From the NCBI GenBank assembly GCA_022559845.1, contig CM040126.1:126766886-126830885 (forward strand): a stretch of 64,000 nucleotides of DNA, given 5' to 3'. This document shows, one piece after another, positions 9,990-22,512 of the stretch. A program made the translations under genes and the position numbers. Below the pieces are notes generated by a model. That model ran no database searches. It was given only the letters and a program-made list of their open reading frames with translations, and was not told the DNA's origin. Position 1 is the first letter of the stretch; each line of letters opens with the position of its first letter. The stretch comes from Amorphophallus konjac (taxonomy: Eukaryota > Streptophyta > Magnoliopsida > Alismatales > Araceae).

Positions 9990-11324
9990 TTTGCAAGCTT
10001 AGATCTTAATGTCACAGAGAAGGAAGATCGAGTTATAATCGCTCATGTCCAGCTCCATTTAGAGTTGTTGGCAGAGATTAAGCAACTACAAGATAATGAC
10101 CCATTACTAGTGGAGATTAAAGGACAGATGGCGAGTCGACCAGATTTTGTGTTGGCAGATGATGGTAAATTATTGTTCTGGGAAAGAACCTGTGTCCCCG
10201 ATTCTGCAGAGGTAAAGAAGAAGATTCTCCAGGAAGTCCATAGGTCCAAGTATACAATTCATCCAGGAGCTACAAAGATGTATCGAGATTTGAAGAGGAC
10301 CGTTTGGTGGCCGAACATGAAGAGAGAAGTGGCTAAATTTGTAAGCAAATGATTAGTATGTCAGCAAGTCAAGGCCGAACATTTTAGGCCTGCTGGAAAA
10401 CTAAATCCCCTCGAAATACCACAATGGAAGTGGGAGAGTGTCGGCATGGATTTTATCATGGGCTTACCTAGAACGCGTAGTAGTTTCGATGCCATTTGGG
10501 TGGTTGTTGATCGCTTCACTAAGTCCGCGCACTTCTTACCTTTTAAATCTAAGTGGACTGTGGATGTTTTAGTTGCCCTATACATGAAAGAAAATACTAA
10601 GGTTGCATGGAGTTCCTGTATCCATCATATCTGACAGAGACCCCAGGTTTACCTCTCATTTTTGAAAAGGTTTGCGGGCATCCTTGGGAACTCATTTGAA
10701 CTTCAGTACCGTTTTCACCCTCAAACTGACGGACAAACTGAGAGGACAAATCAGATTGTTGAAGACATGTTGAGGGCTTGCATGATCGATTTTGGAGGTA
10801 GTTGGCATGAACATTTGCCTTTGATCGAGTTTGCCTACAACAACAGTTACCAGTCCAGCATTCAGATGGCACCATTTGAGGCGTTGTACGGCAGAAGCTG
10901 TAGGTCCCCTCTTTGTTGGGAAGAGATCGATAAGAAGCAATGGTTCAGACCAGATCTTATTACATAGTCATCCAAGAACATTCAAATTATTAGAAATCGT
11001 TTGAAGATTACTCAGTCTAAACAGAAGAACAATGCTGATAACAGAACAAGGGATTTGGAGTTTCAAGTTGGTGACCATGTATTTTTAAAGGTCTCACCTT
11101 CGAGAGGAATTTGAAGATTTAGAATTCGAGGCAAGTTGAGCACGAGGTATGTTGGCCCATTTGAAATCTTGGAGAGGGTTGGCGAAGTTTCCTATAGACT
11201 GGCACTACCACCCCAATTATCAGGCGTTCATGATGTCTTTCATGTGTCTATGTTACAGAAGTACGTGTACGACCCTTCGCATATCATCCAGCATAAGGAC
11301 TTGGAACTAAAGGAGGATCTATCC
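9990..11324 (+). pseudogene. H integrase (HHCC, DDE core and GPF C-terminal domain)
   Basis: The zinc-binding part reads KYTIHPGATKMYRDLK then LVCQQVKAEH, with its first Cys lost to TGA at 10350. The core has MDFIMGLP, SDRDPRF and FHPQTDGQTERTNQ, so the D, D and E residues survive although spread over two frames (shifts near 10598 and 10710). A Trp is TGA at about 10659. The C-terminal domain reads LEFQVGDHVFLKVSP, then STRYVGPFEILERVG, with another Trp to TGA at about 11112. Confidence 0.9.
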
Positions 11325-11483
11325 TACGAAGAGAAGCCTGTCAAGATCCTGGACTACAAACAGCAGGAACTCAGGAATCGATCCATACCGATGGTCAAGG
11401 TCCAGTGGAGTCAACATGGAATTGAAGAAGTCACTTGGGAATCCGAAGAAGCAATTAGGAAGCTATATCCCGTTTTATTCTAA
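11325..11483 (+). pseudogene. H chromodomain (C-terminal)
   Basis: YEEKPVKILDYKQQELRN, then IPMVKVQWSQHGIEEVTWE and a YPVLF end form a chromodomain of the chromovirus type. In this family it is thought to direct integration toward marked heterochromatin. The segment is open and ends at TAA 11481-11483, in frame with the integrase C-terminal domain. Confidence 0.88.
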
Positions 11484-11545
11484 AGGTTGGTATCCGTTAT
11501 CTTCATTAGTCAAGAATCGTATGAATTTGGAGGACCAAATTCCTT

Positions 11546-11559
11546 AAAGTGGGGGAGGG
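11546..11559 (+). promoter_or_regulatory. Polypurine tract of H
   Basis: AAAGTGGGGGAGGG sits directly before the LTR start TGTAACAACATG. It is the usual plus-strand primer of Ty3/gypsy elements. Confidence 0.88.
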
Positions 11560-13810
11560 TGTAACAACATGAAATTTTGAATAAGTGGAATAATAATATT
11601 TATATAAATCGAATAATATCTACTTGACCCAATTTTTTAAAAATTTTAATAAAATATGGAAAAATATGTATCTCATAGAAATAAACATTTCTAGCAACTT
11701 TGTCTTCAGAAGGAGGCCCAAATAAAATTTAGTTTAAGCCCAAATCAGAGAATTAGGCAAAATCGGACTTAGACTTAGGCCTCAATTCGAACTCTTAGTG
11801 GTTGTAATCGATCCCAATCTCTTGGTCCAGGCTAAGTGATCATTTTCTTTTGTTAAACCATAACCCTAGACCCTTCAATTCGACCCGGCGGTGGCGGATT
11901 TGATCAACCCCGAGTGTTTCGCCGTTTTCTCCTCTCTGGACTCTTTAGATCGATTCGATCTCTAGAAGCCTCCTTAGAACATATAAATAGATAGCCATCG
12001 ATCCCTAGAAACCTGATTTGCTTCGATGGTAGGTGGCGTGCTCGATCGCGGGTGTATTTCGATGTTGAGGGCGATCTGCGTTAGAGTTTCGACGACCTTT
12101 TTCCCTTCACGTCTCGTCGACCTAAGGTAGGTTTCTCTCAGGCTAAACGAATAATAGAACATGCCATCTTATTCGTCCTTCTGTCCTTTTTCTTTTAATA
12201 CTAAATTGCCTAATTTTGGTAGACCATGTCAATCGAATTTCTTAGTTTACTCGGAGGTATACCCGAAAGGTTACCTTCATTTTAAGTCCTTTTTATGTTG
12301 GTTTTTCTTAGCCTAACATCTAATCAAAGTATGCTATGTTATTTATCTTTGAATGCTCTTTTCGACGGTACTATTTTGCCTAAATTTTGTTTATTAGTTT
12401 GATCGCAATCGTCTTTTTATCAAGGTCTGTCAGAGTTTGCCGTCAGCAGATCTCACGTTTAAAAACGGTTGCACCAGCGACTGCTTGACGAAGAAATGGT
12501 CATGCGATAGACCATCTGGCCGCCCTAGTTTTTCAAAAAAAATATATAATTATGGATGAAACGGTCCTGTCTTGACCGTTTATTATATAAAGCGGTCTCC
12601 CTCTTGACCGTTTTCTGGCATCACACAGTAGAAACATATGCTTGTTTTTCTACATTTTCGACTAATGGATACCCATGTCAAGCATGTCCTTTTTCCAGTA
12701 CTGATTCAAAACGCATTGTTAACATTAGCATAATAAAACTGTAATCAATTTTTATTATCTTCATGATTATTCCTTCTTGATTATCGTCCTAAGACAACTA
12801 TGTGAAAATTAGTAGAATAAACATGTTTATTAATGACTTGGTTAATTTATTTAAAAAAATTTCCACTTATAAGTTGCTGAATATTGTTCATAATGTTCTG
12901 TTTGACAGTCATTCCACTCGGTGGTATTGACTGACCACACTGTTCACGTTTTCCGTGTTTTCTTAGCCTCAATCTTGTAATAGTTGGGACTTTCCGCCGG
13001 ATACTCCTTCCGTCGACATGGACCACTATTACTAGACCTCCGTTAGTCTTCGCAAGCCTGGGATTCCCACCAGGACGTCGGGAGGTTGTACCACCAAGAC
13101 CTAAACCCTCAGACTTGCTTGACTCACAATTTTGGGCAGCCCAACATCGGGACTATTCAATTTTGTTGGACCTGCTAGCGACCCTCCTAGGACCACTAGG
13201 GCTCCTTAGCCGCCTTGGCTAGACTGCTAGGTTCCCCCTGACTTGGTTATGAGCCGAATTGATTAGTCGACTTATTCTTGTTCCAAGTCGACCCTACCCT
13301 GGTCAAGTCGATCGTAGTCCCCTCTGTCAAGTTAGGTTGCGTGGGCTGGACCCTGGTTCGGTCCCACCCTACCTCAGGTTGATCGAGGACCCGATTAAGT
13401 CGACTGAACTACCTTGCTGTACCCAACATGAAAATGGTCCAGGTTAGACCGTTAGGCTCTTCCTAGCGGTCCAGGTATGACCACAACCCGTGAGGCAGAA
13501 TGTGTTTCTTTCGTGGTTTTATGTGTTATAGCAGCCGTGCCGAGGATGGCCTACGACTGCGAAATCTTGCCTTGATCCATGATCATTTTTCTTGAAATTT
13601 GACTTCCATGTCACTTTTCCTATGACTTCTCATCTCAACTTACTTGGAATTTCACTTGATTATAGAGATAAGTTACATAAACTTAGCCTTGGAACTCTTG
13701 GCCATTGATATAAGTGAATGTCTATATTGGGATCTATGATCCAACCCTTCAATGTCAATGCATCATAAAGGGCCCAGTCTGCTCTTGGGAGGTACGCCCG
13801 AAAGTACTTG
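11560..13810 (+). repeat. H 3' LTR, first part
   Basis: Begins TGTAACAACATG after the PPT and is cut at 13810 by element B. It continues at 35490-36229 for a total near 2.99 kb, similar to the 3054-bp solo LTR F. Segments around 13040 (GCCTGGGATTCCCACCAGGA) match LTR G near 62220 in reverse complement, so H and G are related. It contains the GGTC/GACC dyads at 12495-12620. Confidence 0.85.
12495..12620 (+). repeat. GGTC...GACC dyad cluster in LTR H
   Basis: Three short imperfect palindromes in a row: TGGTCATGCGATAGACCA, ACGGTCCTGTCTTGACCGT and CGGTCTCCCTCTTGACCG. Each is a GGTC/GACC stem with an 8-base spacer. LTRs F and G carry the same dyad core with other spacers. Confidence 0.6.
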
Positions 13811-15720
13811 ATGTGTCACGAGCAAGGATGCCACGGGATGACACAATGATCCTATGACCAATACTTACAAGCAAGCAAAGATCAAGTACCGGACTCACTT
13901 GGCGAGCTCACTCGCGTAGCGCTCACTATTACCCATAGGCAAGTCGGTAATGGTGGAGAGGGTCCGAGGTGGGACCTTGCCTTTCCAGGGGTTTGGCTTA
14001 GCTGGGGCTGAACCCCTAAGGCCTGGGATGCCAAATTTCCATGGGCGGCCAGCACGTCGAGGGCGTGGGTTGTAGGGTCGCTCTCTCAACTTACTCCACG
14101 GTGGTCGCTCAATTTGATGAAAATTCGGGATCGGGCACTCGCCTCACCATCCGATGGGAAACTTAGTAGCGATACTAAACTAAGGAAAGGTAAACCAGCA
14201 AGGGTGTAACCAAGTGCTCACATGATCAGTGTGAAGACACCGATCCCGGCCGGAGACGAGGCGAGCGGGGAAGCGTGGGTACGGGCCCGCACGCTGCGTC
14301 GATGGCGCTTGACCTGAAAAATAAAATTATTACAGCACTACACCTCGCGCAGGAGGGGGTTTCTCATGGTAGGGGTTAATTGGATACAACCAAAACTACC
14401 TCCATGAAGGGAGGGGCGGTCAGCCGGCCAGGCGAAGGGGCGGGGATAGCCGAAGAACAACGAAGGAAACCCGACGTGGTCGAGGAGAGTTCGGCAGGGA
14501 CAGCAAGATAGGGTGTTGGAGTTGTGACGACCATGAGCTCGTCCGGATGCTGGTGAAAGTGGGACCAGTGCGAAAATGACCAAGACTGACCAAGAAACAT
14601 ACTATAGAAGTTTGGCACTGCTTGGTGGTCGACGGTGGCCGTTGCAGCTCGGAGTTCAGGGCTGGTCCGAACAGCACCTATCTGGAGCAGAACCATAGGG
14701 TGCTATTGTCGAAGCTGCCCCGTGCGCTATCGGACTCCGATGTAGGCGAGACTGATATTGACTCGACCATGGACAAAGTAGCTTCGAACATGAACTAACG
14801 GGGCCCCAAACAGAGGTCGGAGAAGAAAACTCTAAATAGAAGAGTGTGGGTCGGTCCAACCTAGAACAGACATGACCAGTATGCGCACTTCGACGAGGAT
14901 CAATGGAACCGGGTGCTCAGGGGGGGCGAATGGCCTCCTTCTTCTGGGAGATGGTAGGGGACTTGCAGGATCTCGTCTCAGCCAAATATCTCTACAGGAA
15001 ACGCAAGGGGGTGGTCGGGGGAGCCTCTGCACTAGGCCTCTGGTTGTCTATCTGAGACAGATTGCGCAGGTCGCCGAGAATCGCTCCTCCAGACAGCTCT
15101 GGGATCGGATGATGGCAAGGCTACCTTCGTTGTGAATCTGACAGGACGAGGAATCCATCGGTATATGGTATGCCCCTTGAATATTCACGGTGACGACGTG
15201 GCGGCCTCTACAATCTTCTGGTACTCTGATGCCTGCCACCCTGGACTGTGTCTAAAGATGAATGGGATATAGTTGAAGGGGTGGTGAGGGTTTAGCAAGG
15301 TGATGGGGTGGCTGATGGCTGTGGGAAGGGGAGGGGAGTTGCTGGAGGTCTCATGGGAGGTTGAGGGGCAGGGATGGGGGCGGAGCTATGCCGGAGCTAC
15401 TGGAGATGGCAGTGTGGTGGCTGGGTGAGCACAAGAGAGGGGGTGGAATGGGAGAGGGAAGAGGGCTGGCCAAGGGACTATGGGGGTGAGTGGGCTGGGC
15501 ACCCAGGTCTAATGAGGGGGTGGGGAGATGGTAGGGTACAGCCAGCAGGGAGGGAAATTTGAATTTTTGGCATAGGGAGATTCTCGTTTAGCCTTGGGGA
15601 GATGGAGCGATGCTTGGGGAAGGGAAGTGGGTGGTTGGTGGTTGGAGGGTGGGATGGGGAGTGGTGGAGACTACCTTGGGGTTGGGATAGAGTTAAGGGG
15701 GGTTGTAGGTAGTTGGGGAG
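13811..15720 (-). repeat. B 3' LTR, distal part
   Basis: Matches 33094-34983 base for base with scattered changes. Its hairpin is at 14224-14245 (minus-strand stem GATCGGTG/CACTGATC). It is cut at 15720 by E and resumes at 22513. Confidence 0.88.
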
Positions 15721-16436
15721 TGATGGGGGCATCAAAGGCTAATGGGTTGTATTAGTGTGTATTGGCGTGTATTAGTGTGTCTTATCGGTTGTATTGGCTT
15801 GTAACTGTGTGTTTTTTGATTTTTTTCATTTGGGCTTCTTTGTAAGGCTTTTTATAAGCCATTGGGCCACATTCTATGGAAGAGTCCATTACTATGTTTC
15901 TTTTATTAGGTCCATTAAGGGAGGTTAGTTCATATTGGACTTAAGGCCTTCATTATGGACCTTCAAGTCACTTAAGGCCCAAGTGGGCTTCACCCTCTCA
16001 TGGGCCACCTAGGTTTGGAAGGCCCATAGGCTATACATGGGTTCGTGGACCTTTGTTGGTTGTCCTTGGACCACTTGGCGCAAGAATGGCCCATGAAGGG
16101 GGTGCCCCCTTCTTTGTCCTTATTAGGCTAGTTTGAATGCATTTGATTAGACTGTGTAAGATGTTTTGACCACAAGGGGGTAATTGGGATTTGACATCCC
16201 CAAGATGTCCTTCACCCACCCTAGATCTAAGGGTATGGGAGGTCATTTGCCAATTTGGGCAATTTCATACAAATACCATGTATTTTTCATTTGTTGAGAA
16301 TTAATAAGAAAAAAGCTGATTGCCTTGGAGTAGATTTGCACCCCCCCTCTCTCTCTCTGGTTCCTTCCTCCTCCTTCTACATTTCAGGGTGTAAACCCCT
16401 TCTATCTTAGCCCCTCTACCTCTGATTTCTATCTCT

Positions 16437-16471
<35 letters not shown>

Positions 16472-17950
16472 TCGTGTCGCCATCGAGCCACCGCGAAGCA
16501 AGTTCTGAAGTGATGTCCTGGGTTCTGTTTTACTGGATAGGGGTTCACTCCGGGAATTTTATCTCCCAAATCCGACATCGTATGGAGCTGAGATTTTCAG
16601 GGTTGGTTCCTCTCTTGAATCCCCACCTCCAAAAAACAAATACTGTCATTTACATTTATTTTTATATTTTTTTAAATTTCGTATATTTCCGCCTTCTAGT
16701 TCTGTCCCAGTTCAGATCTATGTAATAGTAACTATGTATTTCTATGTTTCGACCCCCTTCTTGATTTTTGTTTGAATCTCCAAATTTATTGGAGATTCTG
16801 TCCACCATCCCCATCCTCCAAAAATTTTCTTGTGAATTTAGAATCTCGTTCATATTTTCTAAAAATTCACTTCAGATCCCAACTTATGTTCTATCCCTGT
16901 TGTCCAGATCTGACCACGCGGTACTAGAAAATACTTTTCCCGAGTCAACTCTCCACCAAACCTTTCATAAAATATATCCCCATTTTCCTCTCTTCGCCCT
17001 ATACAATTTTTTTGAAGAGCCCAACACCTGAATTGGAGGTCTACATCACGGTCAATGCCAACTCTCAGGAAAAAGCACTTCTGTCCTGAGATTTCGGGTC
17101 CTGTCAACCAGCAGCTTGAAAATTCAACAAAAGCCATCAACAAGAAATTAAAATTTCTTTCTCAGGCCATAGATCGAAGTACTCTGAAAGAGCTTTCCAG
17201 TGGTACCTCTTGTGCATCGATCCGATGTCGGTGCTGATCGCAGCATCAATTCTTGCCAGGTCACGCGGTGCAAAACAGTAGTTCAGATCCGTGGGCAGCA
17301 ACTCCAACTCGCACCGATCAGAGCCTCCTCGCCTTCCGTGAGGCGAACCAGCATGCCGCCTTCCCGAGGAGCGCCCCTCCAGACGTCACCATCACAACGG
17401 TGCCCCTCCGGGCCCACACGGCCCCACTGAACAGCACGTGGGTCCGACGATCATGAGTACGTGTGCCGCCGAAGCTACATAAGAAGCTGCCCGTCAACCC
17501 GAACCCGCTACTCCCGGGTCCCGCTGTGTCGCCCTTTACCTCCCTGTGTGGAGTGGGCAGTAAATCATTGCTGTAATTTAATTAATTATTGTTCCGGGAG
17601 TACGAGATCGGCCGGGATCGTCTTCCCCACGCCAGGCGCGTGGAGGTATCGTGTTCGCTCACTTACTCGACATTTACTTTATTCGTATATACTTGTTTAT
17701 GCCGCTGCTAGAGAGCATGTGTTAGGGCCATTAGCTCGATATAATTACTTAACCGTTGCTGCAAGAGAGAGCGAGCCCGTCTCGTGACCTGATCCGGGCA
17801 CGACGAGAGAGTTTGACCACCCTAGCTCACTGCCGGTTTCTCAACCGTGCACGTCCGTACGCTTCCCTCGTTTGGGGCGATCGCGAGCTTGCTTAGAGTC
17901 CAAGGGTCGCATATCCAATTCGAGTCAAGTCGCGTGTCCGTCCCGCATCA
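15721..17950 (+). repeat. 5' LTR of E
   Basis: TGATGGGGGCATC...CATCA, 2230 bp. It carries an (CCG)11 microsatellite at 16438-16470 and, near 17620-17645, a CCACGC/GCGTGG hairpin just upstream of AGGTATCG. The 3' LTR copy aligns throughout. Confidence 0.93.
16438..16470 (+). repeat. (CCG)11 microsatellite in E 5' LTR
   Basis: Eleven uninterrupted CCG units. The 3' LTR has only four at 21014-21025. This accounts for much of the length difference between the two LTRs. Confidence 0.9.
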
Positions 17951-17953
17951 ATT

Positions 17954-17965
17954 TTGTATCAGAGC
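17954..17965 (+). promoter_or_regulatory. Primer-binding site of E
   Basis: TTGTATCAGAGC differs by one base from the iMet site TGGTATCAGAGC and lies three bases after the LTR end. Confidence 0.75.
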
Positions 17966-18277
17966 GCCAGTTGTGTCTAGGGTGTCTAAAATTAACAAAA
18001 AAAAGTGGCATTTACGTCTAGTCATCATCTAAGTCGGTCTATGTTACATTTCATCCCAATAACCTGGTATATCAAAAGGTGTTGTCTGAACGTTAGGCTA
18101 CGCCTATCGGGAAGGCCGCACGCTTGCGCGAGTGATCTTCGGATCGATTAACTCCGCCACGTACCGAGTCTTGGTTTAAGTCTAGGAGCATCATCTTTGC
18201 CTTAGCCCGTGTCTCCTAGTCCTCGTGTCAATTGCATGCCCACTCGGTGAGGTACCCAATACCATCGCCCTACACCT

Positions 18278-19799
18278 ATGGCCAACCCGCGAGATACCAT
18301 CTCGGGAGACCTTCACGCCATGCACGAGGCGATCATGGCCCTCGTAGCCCGGATGGGCCAATCCGAGGCCGCCTTTAAGAGCTTCTCAGACTGCATAGAA
18401 GATCGATTTAATGCCATGGAGGAACGAATGGAGTCATCTGACAGATCTGTCCAAGGTCTGGTCGGACGGTTGGATAGGATGTCATACGGAGACCCTCCTA
18501 GAGTGGCCCCGGGCCCACCCACACTTGCTCCAGCAGCTGGCCAAGGCCAAGCCATTCCCATAGCCCAAGCCCAGCCCACCGTTGTGGCCCAGGATCCGCC
18601 TGTACATGCTCCTCAGCCACCACAGGCTCCTCCGCCTGCCCTTCCTCGGGTCCCCGAACTACCACTCTGTGACCTTGGTCTTGAGGACTATGGGTCCGAT
18701 AACGCTTATGTGGGGTATGGTCAACGCTGTCATGGCCTCCAGCCACAGAGGGATGAGGAGGATGATAGGATCCTTAAGACCGTGCGAGCGACCCTCCCAT
18801 TTTTTACGGGTCTTTGGATCCGAAAGTCTATCTAGATTGAGAGTTCGGCATGGACCGATACTTCGAATGGTATGAGATGTCGGAGCGTCGAAGAATCTGA
18901 TCGCTACCATGAAGCTCATGGGACAGGCACAAACCTATTTGAAGAATGTAGAGAGCTTGTTATTCCAGCGGCTAGAGCCCCCGGTTGAGACATGGGGTGA
19001 AATGAAGGTCAAGCTTCGCCAAAAGTACCTTCCTGCCACGTACCGTCAGCGACTCATCGATAGGTGGCAGAGTCTCAGCTAGGGAGACCGGTCCGTCTCC
19101 GAATACATCACTGAATTTGATGAGTACTTTCTGCGATGTGGTGTCACGGAGGAGAGCACCATGCCCGTTTCCCGCTTTCGACGTGGTTTGCGGCCACACT
19201 ATCAGTATGAGCTTTTCTACCACAATGCCAAAACGTTGGAAGAGGCATATCAGGGTGCTCTCGAGTTGGAGCAATTTGAGGGAGAGTTCGAGCCTAGCCA
19301 TCGGTCGGGCCCCACCCCTCTTCGTAGTACCGAGCCCCGTCACTCTTTAGGCCCACCTCAGCGGGTCCCCATGGCTCGATCTCAGGAGCCCACCCGTCAG
19401 GAGCATTTCACTCCGCTGCCTCGCCCTCCCCCACCCCGGGATCTACCTCCATCCCAACCCCCGGCACCCATTGCCTGCCCTCAGGCACCAGCATCCCCAC
19501 CCCTGTTGCCCACGGCACCTACACCTCCACCCCTGTTGCCTACACCCCCTACCAGTCGGGAAGATAAGGGTAAGGGCCCTCTTATCGGAGAGACCAGTAG
19601 GCCACGGGTGCAGTGTTTCCACTGTCATGGGTTTGGCCATATTGCCAACCAATGTCCCACTAGTGCCACACTAGCCCTAGGGGTTGGAGAATCTTCGCCT
19701 TCTGGGCTTGTGACTGTCCACTATGAGGCCGACCCGGAACTCGCCGATGAGTACGAAGGTCTGGAGCAGCCTACCGATGTTCAGAATGCAGTCACTTAG
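18278..19799 (+). pseudogene. E gag
   Basis: Starts at ATG 18278 (MANPRDTISGDLHAM). An N-terminal helix-rich part is followed by a Pro/Ala-rich linker, then the Gag core. That core is broken by a shift near 18815, TGA at 18838 and a shift near 18892. It continues LMGQAQTYLKNVESLLF, LRQKYLPATYRQRL, TAG 19080 (a Gln in SLSQGDRSVSEY), and RFRRGLRPHYQ. A second Pro-rich linker leads to one intact knuckle, CFHCHGFGHIANQC. Ends at TAG 19797-19799. It would package its own RNA if repaired; now dead. Confidence 0.85.
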
Positions 19800-20139
19800 T
19801 GGGGTTGATGTCATTGCATCAAGTCTAGGGTCATGTTTGAGTCAATTTGTTTCTTCTTTGTGTGGTTTGTTTGTGTGGCTTGTTTCTATGGTTTGCATAC
19901 GTGTGTTAGTACAAGGTGAGTCTGCATGTGACTTATGCAAGCTCGTTGTCGGTCTCCTATGAGTAAGAGGCAAGTGGACTCGCTCGAGGAGTGTAGGATC
20001 AGCTCGACATCCATGTCCCGGATCTAGTCACCTATAGGGATCCAGCGGTGAATTTCTAGTGAGTCTTCGAGCCGCCTCCTCCCTTTGAGAGTGACCCCAC
20101 CCAGAGTGTCCACCTCTACCCTCGTTCCCACAGCAGCTT

Positions 20140-20291
20140 GTGCATATCGAGTATATATGGAATGAGCAGGTGACGACTACTTGGAGTGGAGCGTACCCAC
20201 GCTACTTGGTATGGTGACGGATTCGTCAGAGTTATTGGAGCAGCAGCACCCCTTACTTGATGGGGTCAAGTTCCTCTCACCCGGAGAGAAT
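20140..20291 (+). pseudogene. Possible chromodomain remnant and PPT of E
   Basis: One frame reads YPRYLVW*RIRQSYW and ends near SSSSHPERI, reminiscent of the chromodomain end of chromovirus pol (RYLVKWxG...). If so, E kept the extreme 3' end of pol while losing the rest. The purine-rich ACCCGGAGAGAAT just before 20292 serves as PPT. The intervening 19800-20140 shows no recognisable coding. Confidence 0.4.
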
Positions 20292-22507
20292 TGATGGGGG
20301 CATCAAAGGCTAATGGGTTCTATTAGTGTGTATTGGCTTGTATTAGTGTGTCTTATGGGTTGTATTGGCTTGTAATTGTGTGTTTCTTAATTTTTTTCAT
20401 TTGGGCTCCTTTGTAAGGATTTTTATAAGCCATTGGGCCACATTCTATGAAGAGCCCATTACTATGTTTCTTTTATAAGGTCCATTAAGGGGGGTTAGTT
20501 CATATTGGACTTAAGGCCTTCATTATGGACCTTCAAGTCGCTTAAGGTCCAAGTGGGCTTCACCCTCTCATAAGCCACCTAGGTTTGGAAGGCCGATAGG
20601 CTATACATGGGTTCATGGACCTTTGTTGGTTGGCCTTGGCCCACTTGGCCCAAGAATGGCCCATGAAGGGTGCGCCCCCTTCTTTGTCCTTATTAAGCTA
20701 GTTTGAATGCATTTGATTAGAATATGTAAGATGCTTTGACCACATGGGGGTAATTGGGATTTGACATCCCCAAGATGGCCTTCACACACCCTAGATCTGA
20801 GGGTATGGGAGGTCATTTGCCAATTTGGTCAATTCCATACAAATACAATGTATTTTTTATTTGTTGAGAATTAATGAGAAGAAAAAAGTTGATTGCCTTG
20901 GAGCAGATTTGCGCCCCCCCTCTCTCTCTCTGGTTCCTTCCTCCTCCTTCTGCATTTCAGGGTGTAAACCCCTTCTATCTTAGCACATCTACCTCTGATT
21001 TCTATCCCTGGCGCCGCCGCCGCCGTTCGTCCCGCCATCGAGCCACCGCGAAGCAAGTTCTGAAGTGTTGGCCTGGGTTCTGCTTTGCTGGATAGGAGTT
21101 CACTCTGAGAATTTAAGCTCTTAACTCCGACATCATCGGGAGCTGATATTTTCAGGGTTGGTTCCTCTCTTAAATCCCCACCTCCAAAAAAAAAAATCAC
21201 GTCATTTACATTTCTTTTTATATATATTTTTTAATTTTGTGTATTTCCACCTTCCAGTTCTGTCCCAGTTCAGATCTGTGTAACAGTAGCTCTGTATTTC
21301 TAGGTTTCGACCCCCTTCTTGATTTTTGTTTGAATCCCCAAATTTATTGGAGGTTCCGTCCACCATCCCCATCCTCCACACATTTTCTTATGAATTTAGA
21401 TTCTCGTTCATATTTTCTAAAAATTCACTTCACATACCAACTTCTGTTCTGTCTCTACTGTCCAGATCCGACCACCCGGTACTAAAAAATACTTTTCCCA
21501 GTCAAATCTGCACCAAACCTTTCATAAAATATAGCACCGTTTTCCTCTTTTCATCCTCTACAATTTTTGTGAAGAGCCCAACACCTGAATTGGAGGTCTA
21601 CATCACGGTCAACGCCAACTCTCAGGAAAAAGCACTTCTATCCTGAGATTTCAGGTCCTGTCAACCAGCAGCTTGAAAATTCGACAAAGGCATGAACGGG
21701 AATTTCAAATTTCTTTCTCAAATCATAGATCAAAGTACACGGAAAGAGCTTTCCAGCGGTACCTCTTGTGCATCGATCCGACGTCGGTGCTGATCGCAGC
21801 ATCCATTCTTGCCGGGTCGCGTGCTGCAAAATAGCAGTTCAGATCCATGGGCAGCAACTCCAACTCGCACCGATCGGAGCCTCCTCGCCTTTCGCGAGGC
21901 AAACCAGTGCACCGCCTTCCCAGAGAGCGCCCCTCCGGACATTCCCATCACAGCGGTGCCACTCCGGGCCCACACGGCCCCACTAACTAGCACGTGGGTC
22001 CCACGATCATGAGTACGTGTGCCGCCGAAGCTACACAAGAAGCTGCCCGTCAACCCGAACCCGCTACTCCCGGGTCCTGCTGTGTCGCCCTTTACCTCCT
22101 TGCGTGGAGTGGGCAGTAAATCATTGCTTGTAATTTAATTAATTATTTTTCCGGGAGTACGAGATCGGCCGGGATCGTCTTCCCCACGCTAGGCGCGTGG
22201 AGGTATCGTGTTCGCTCACTTACTCGGCATTTACTTTATTCGTATATACTTGTTTATGCCACTGCTAGAGAGAATGTGTTAAGACCATTAGCTCGATATA
22301 ATTACTTCACCGCTGCTACGAGAGAGAGCGAGACCATCCCGTGACCCGATCCAGGCACGACGAGAGAGTTTGACCACTCTACCTCACTGCCGGTTTCTCA
22401 ACCATGCACGTCTGTACACTTCCCTCGTTAGGGGCGATCGCGATCTTGCTTAGAGTCCAAGGGTCGCATATCCAATTCGAGTCAAGTCGCATGTCCGTCC
22501 CACATCA
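20292..22507 (+). repeat. 3' LTR of E
   Basis: 2216 bp, aligned with 15721-17950. It ends CATCA at 22507 directly before the TSD gggag. Confidence 0.93.
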
Positions 22508-22512
22508 GGGAG

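Larger units (their letters stand above)
15721..22507 (+). mobile_element. Element E: gag-only LTR retrotransposon (TR-GAG type)
   Basis: Complete 6787-bp insertion with the exact TSD gggag at 15716-15720 and 22508-22512. LTRs of 2230 and 2216 bp start TGATGGGGGCATC and end CATCA. The 2.3-kb internal region contains a gag with one zinc knuckle but no protease, RT, RNase H or integrase. It fits the non-autonomous TR-GAG type. It lies inside the B LTR, so it is younger than B. LTR divergence over the first 215 bp is about 12 differences by eye. Confidence 0.92.
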
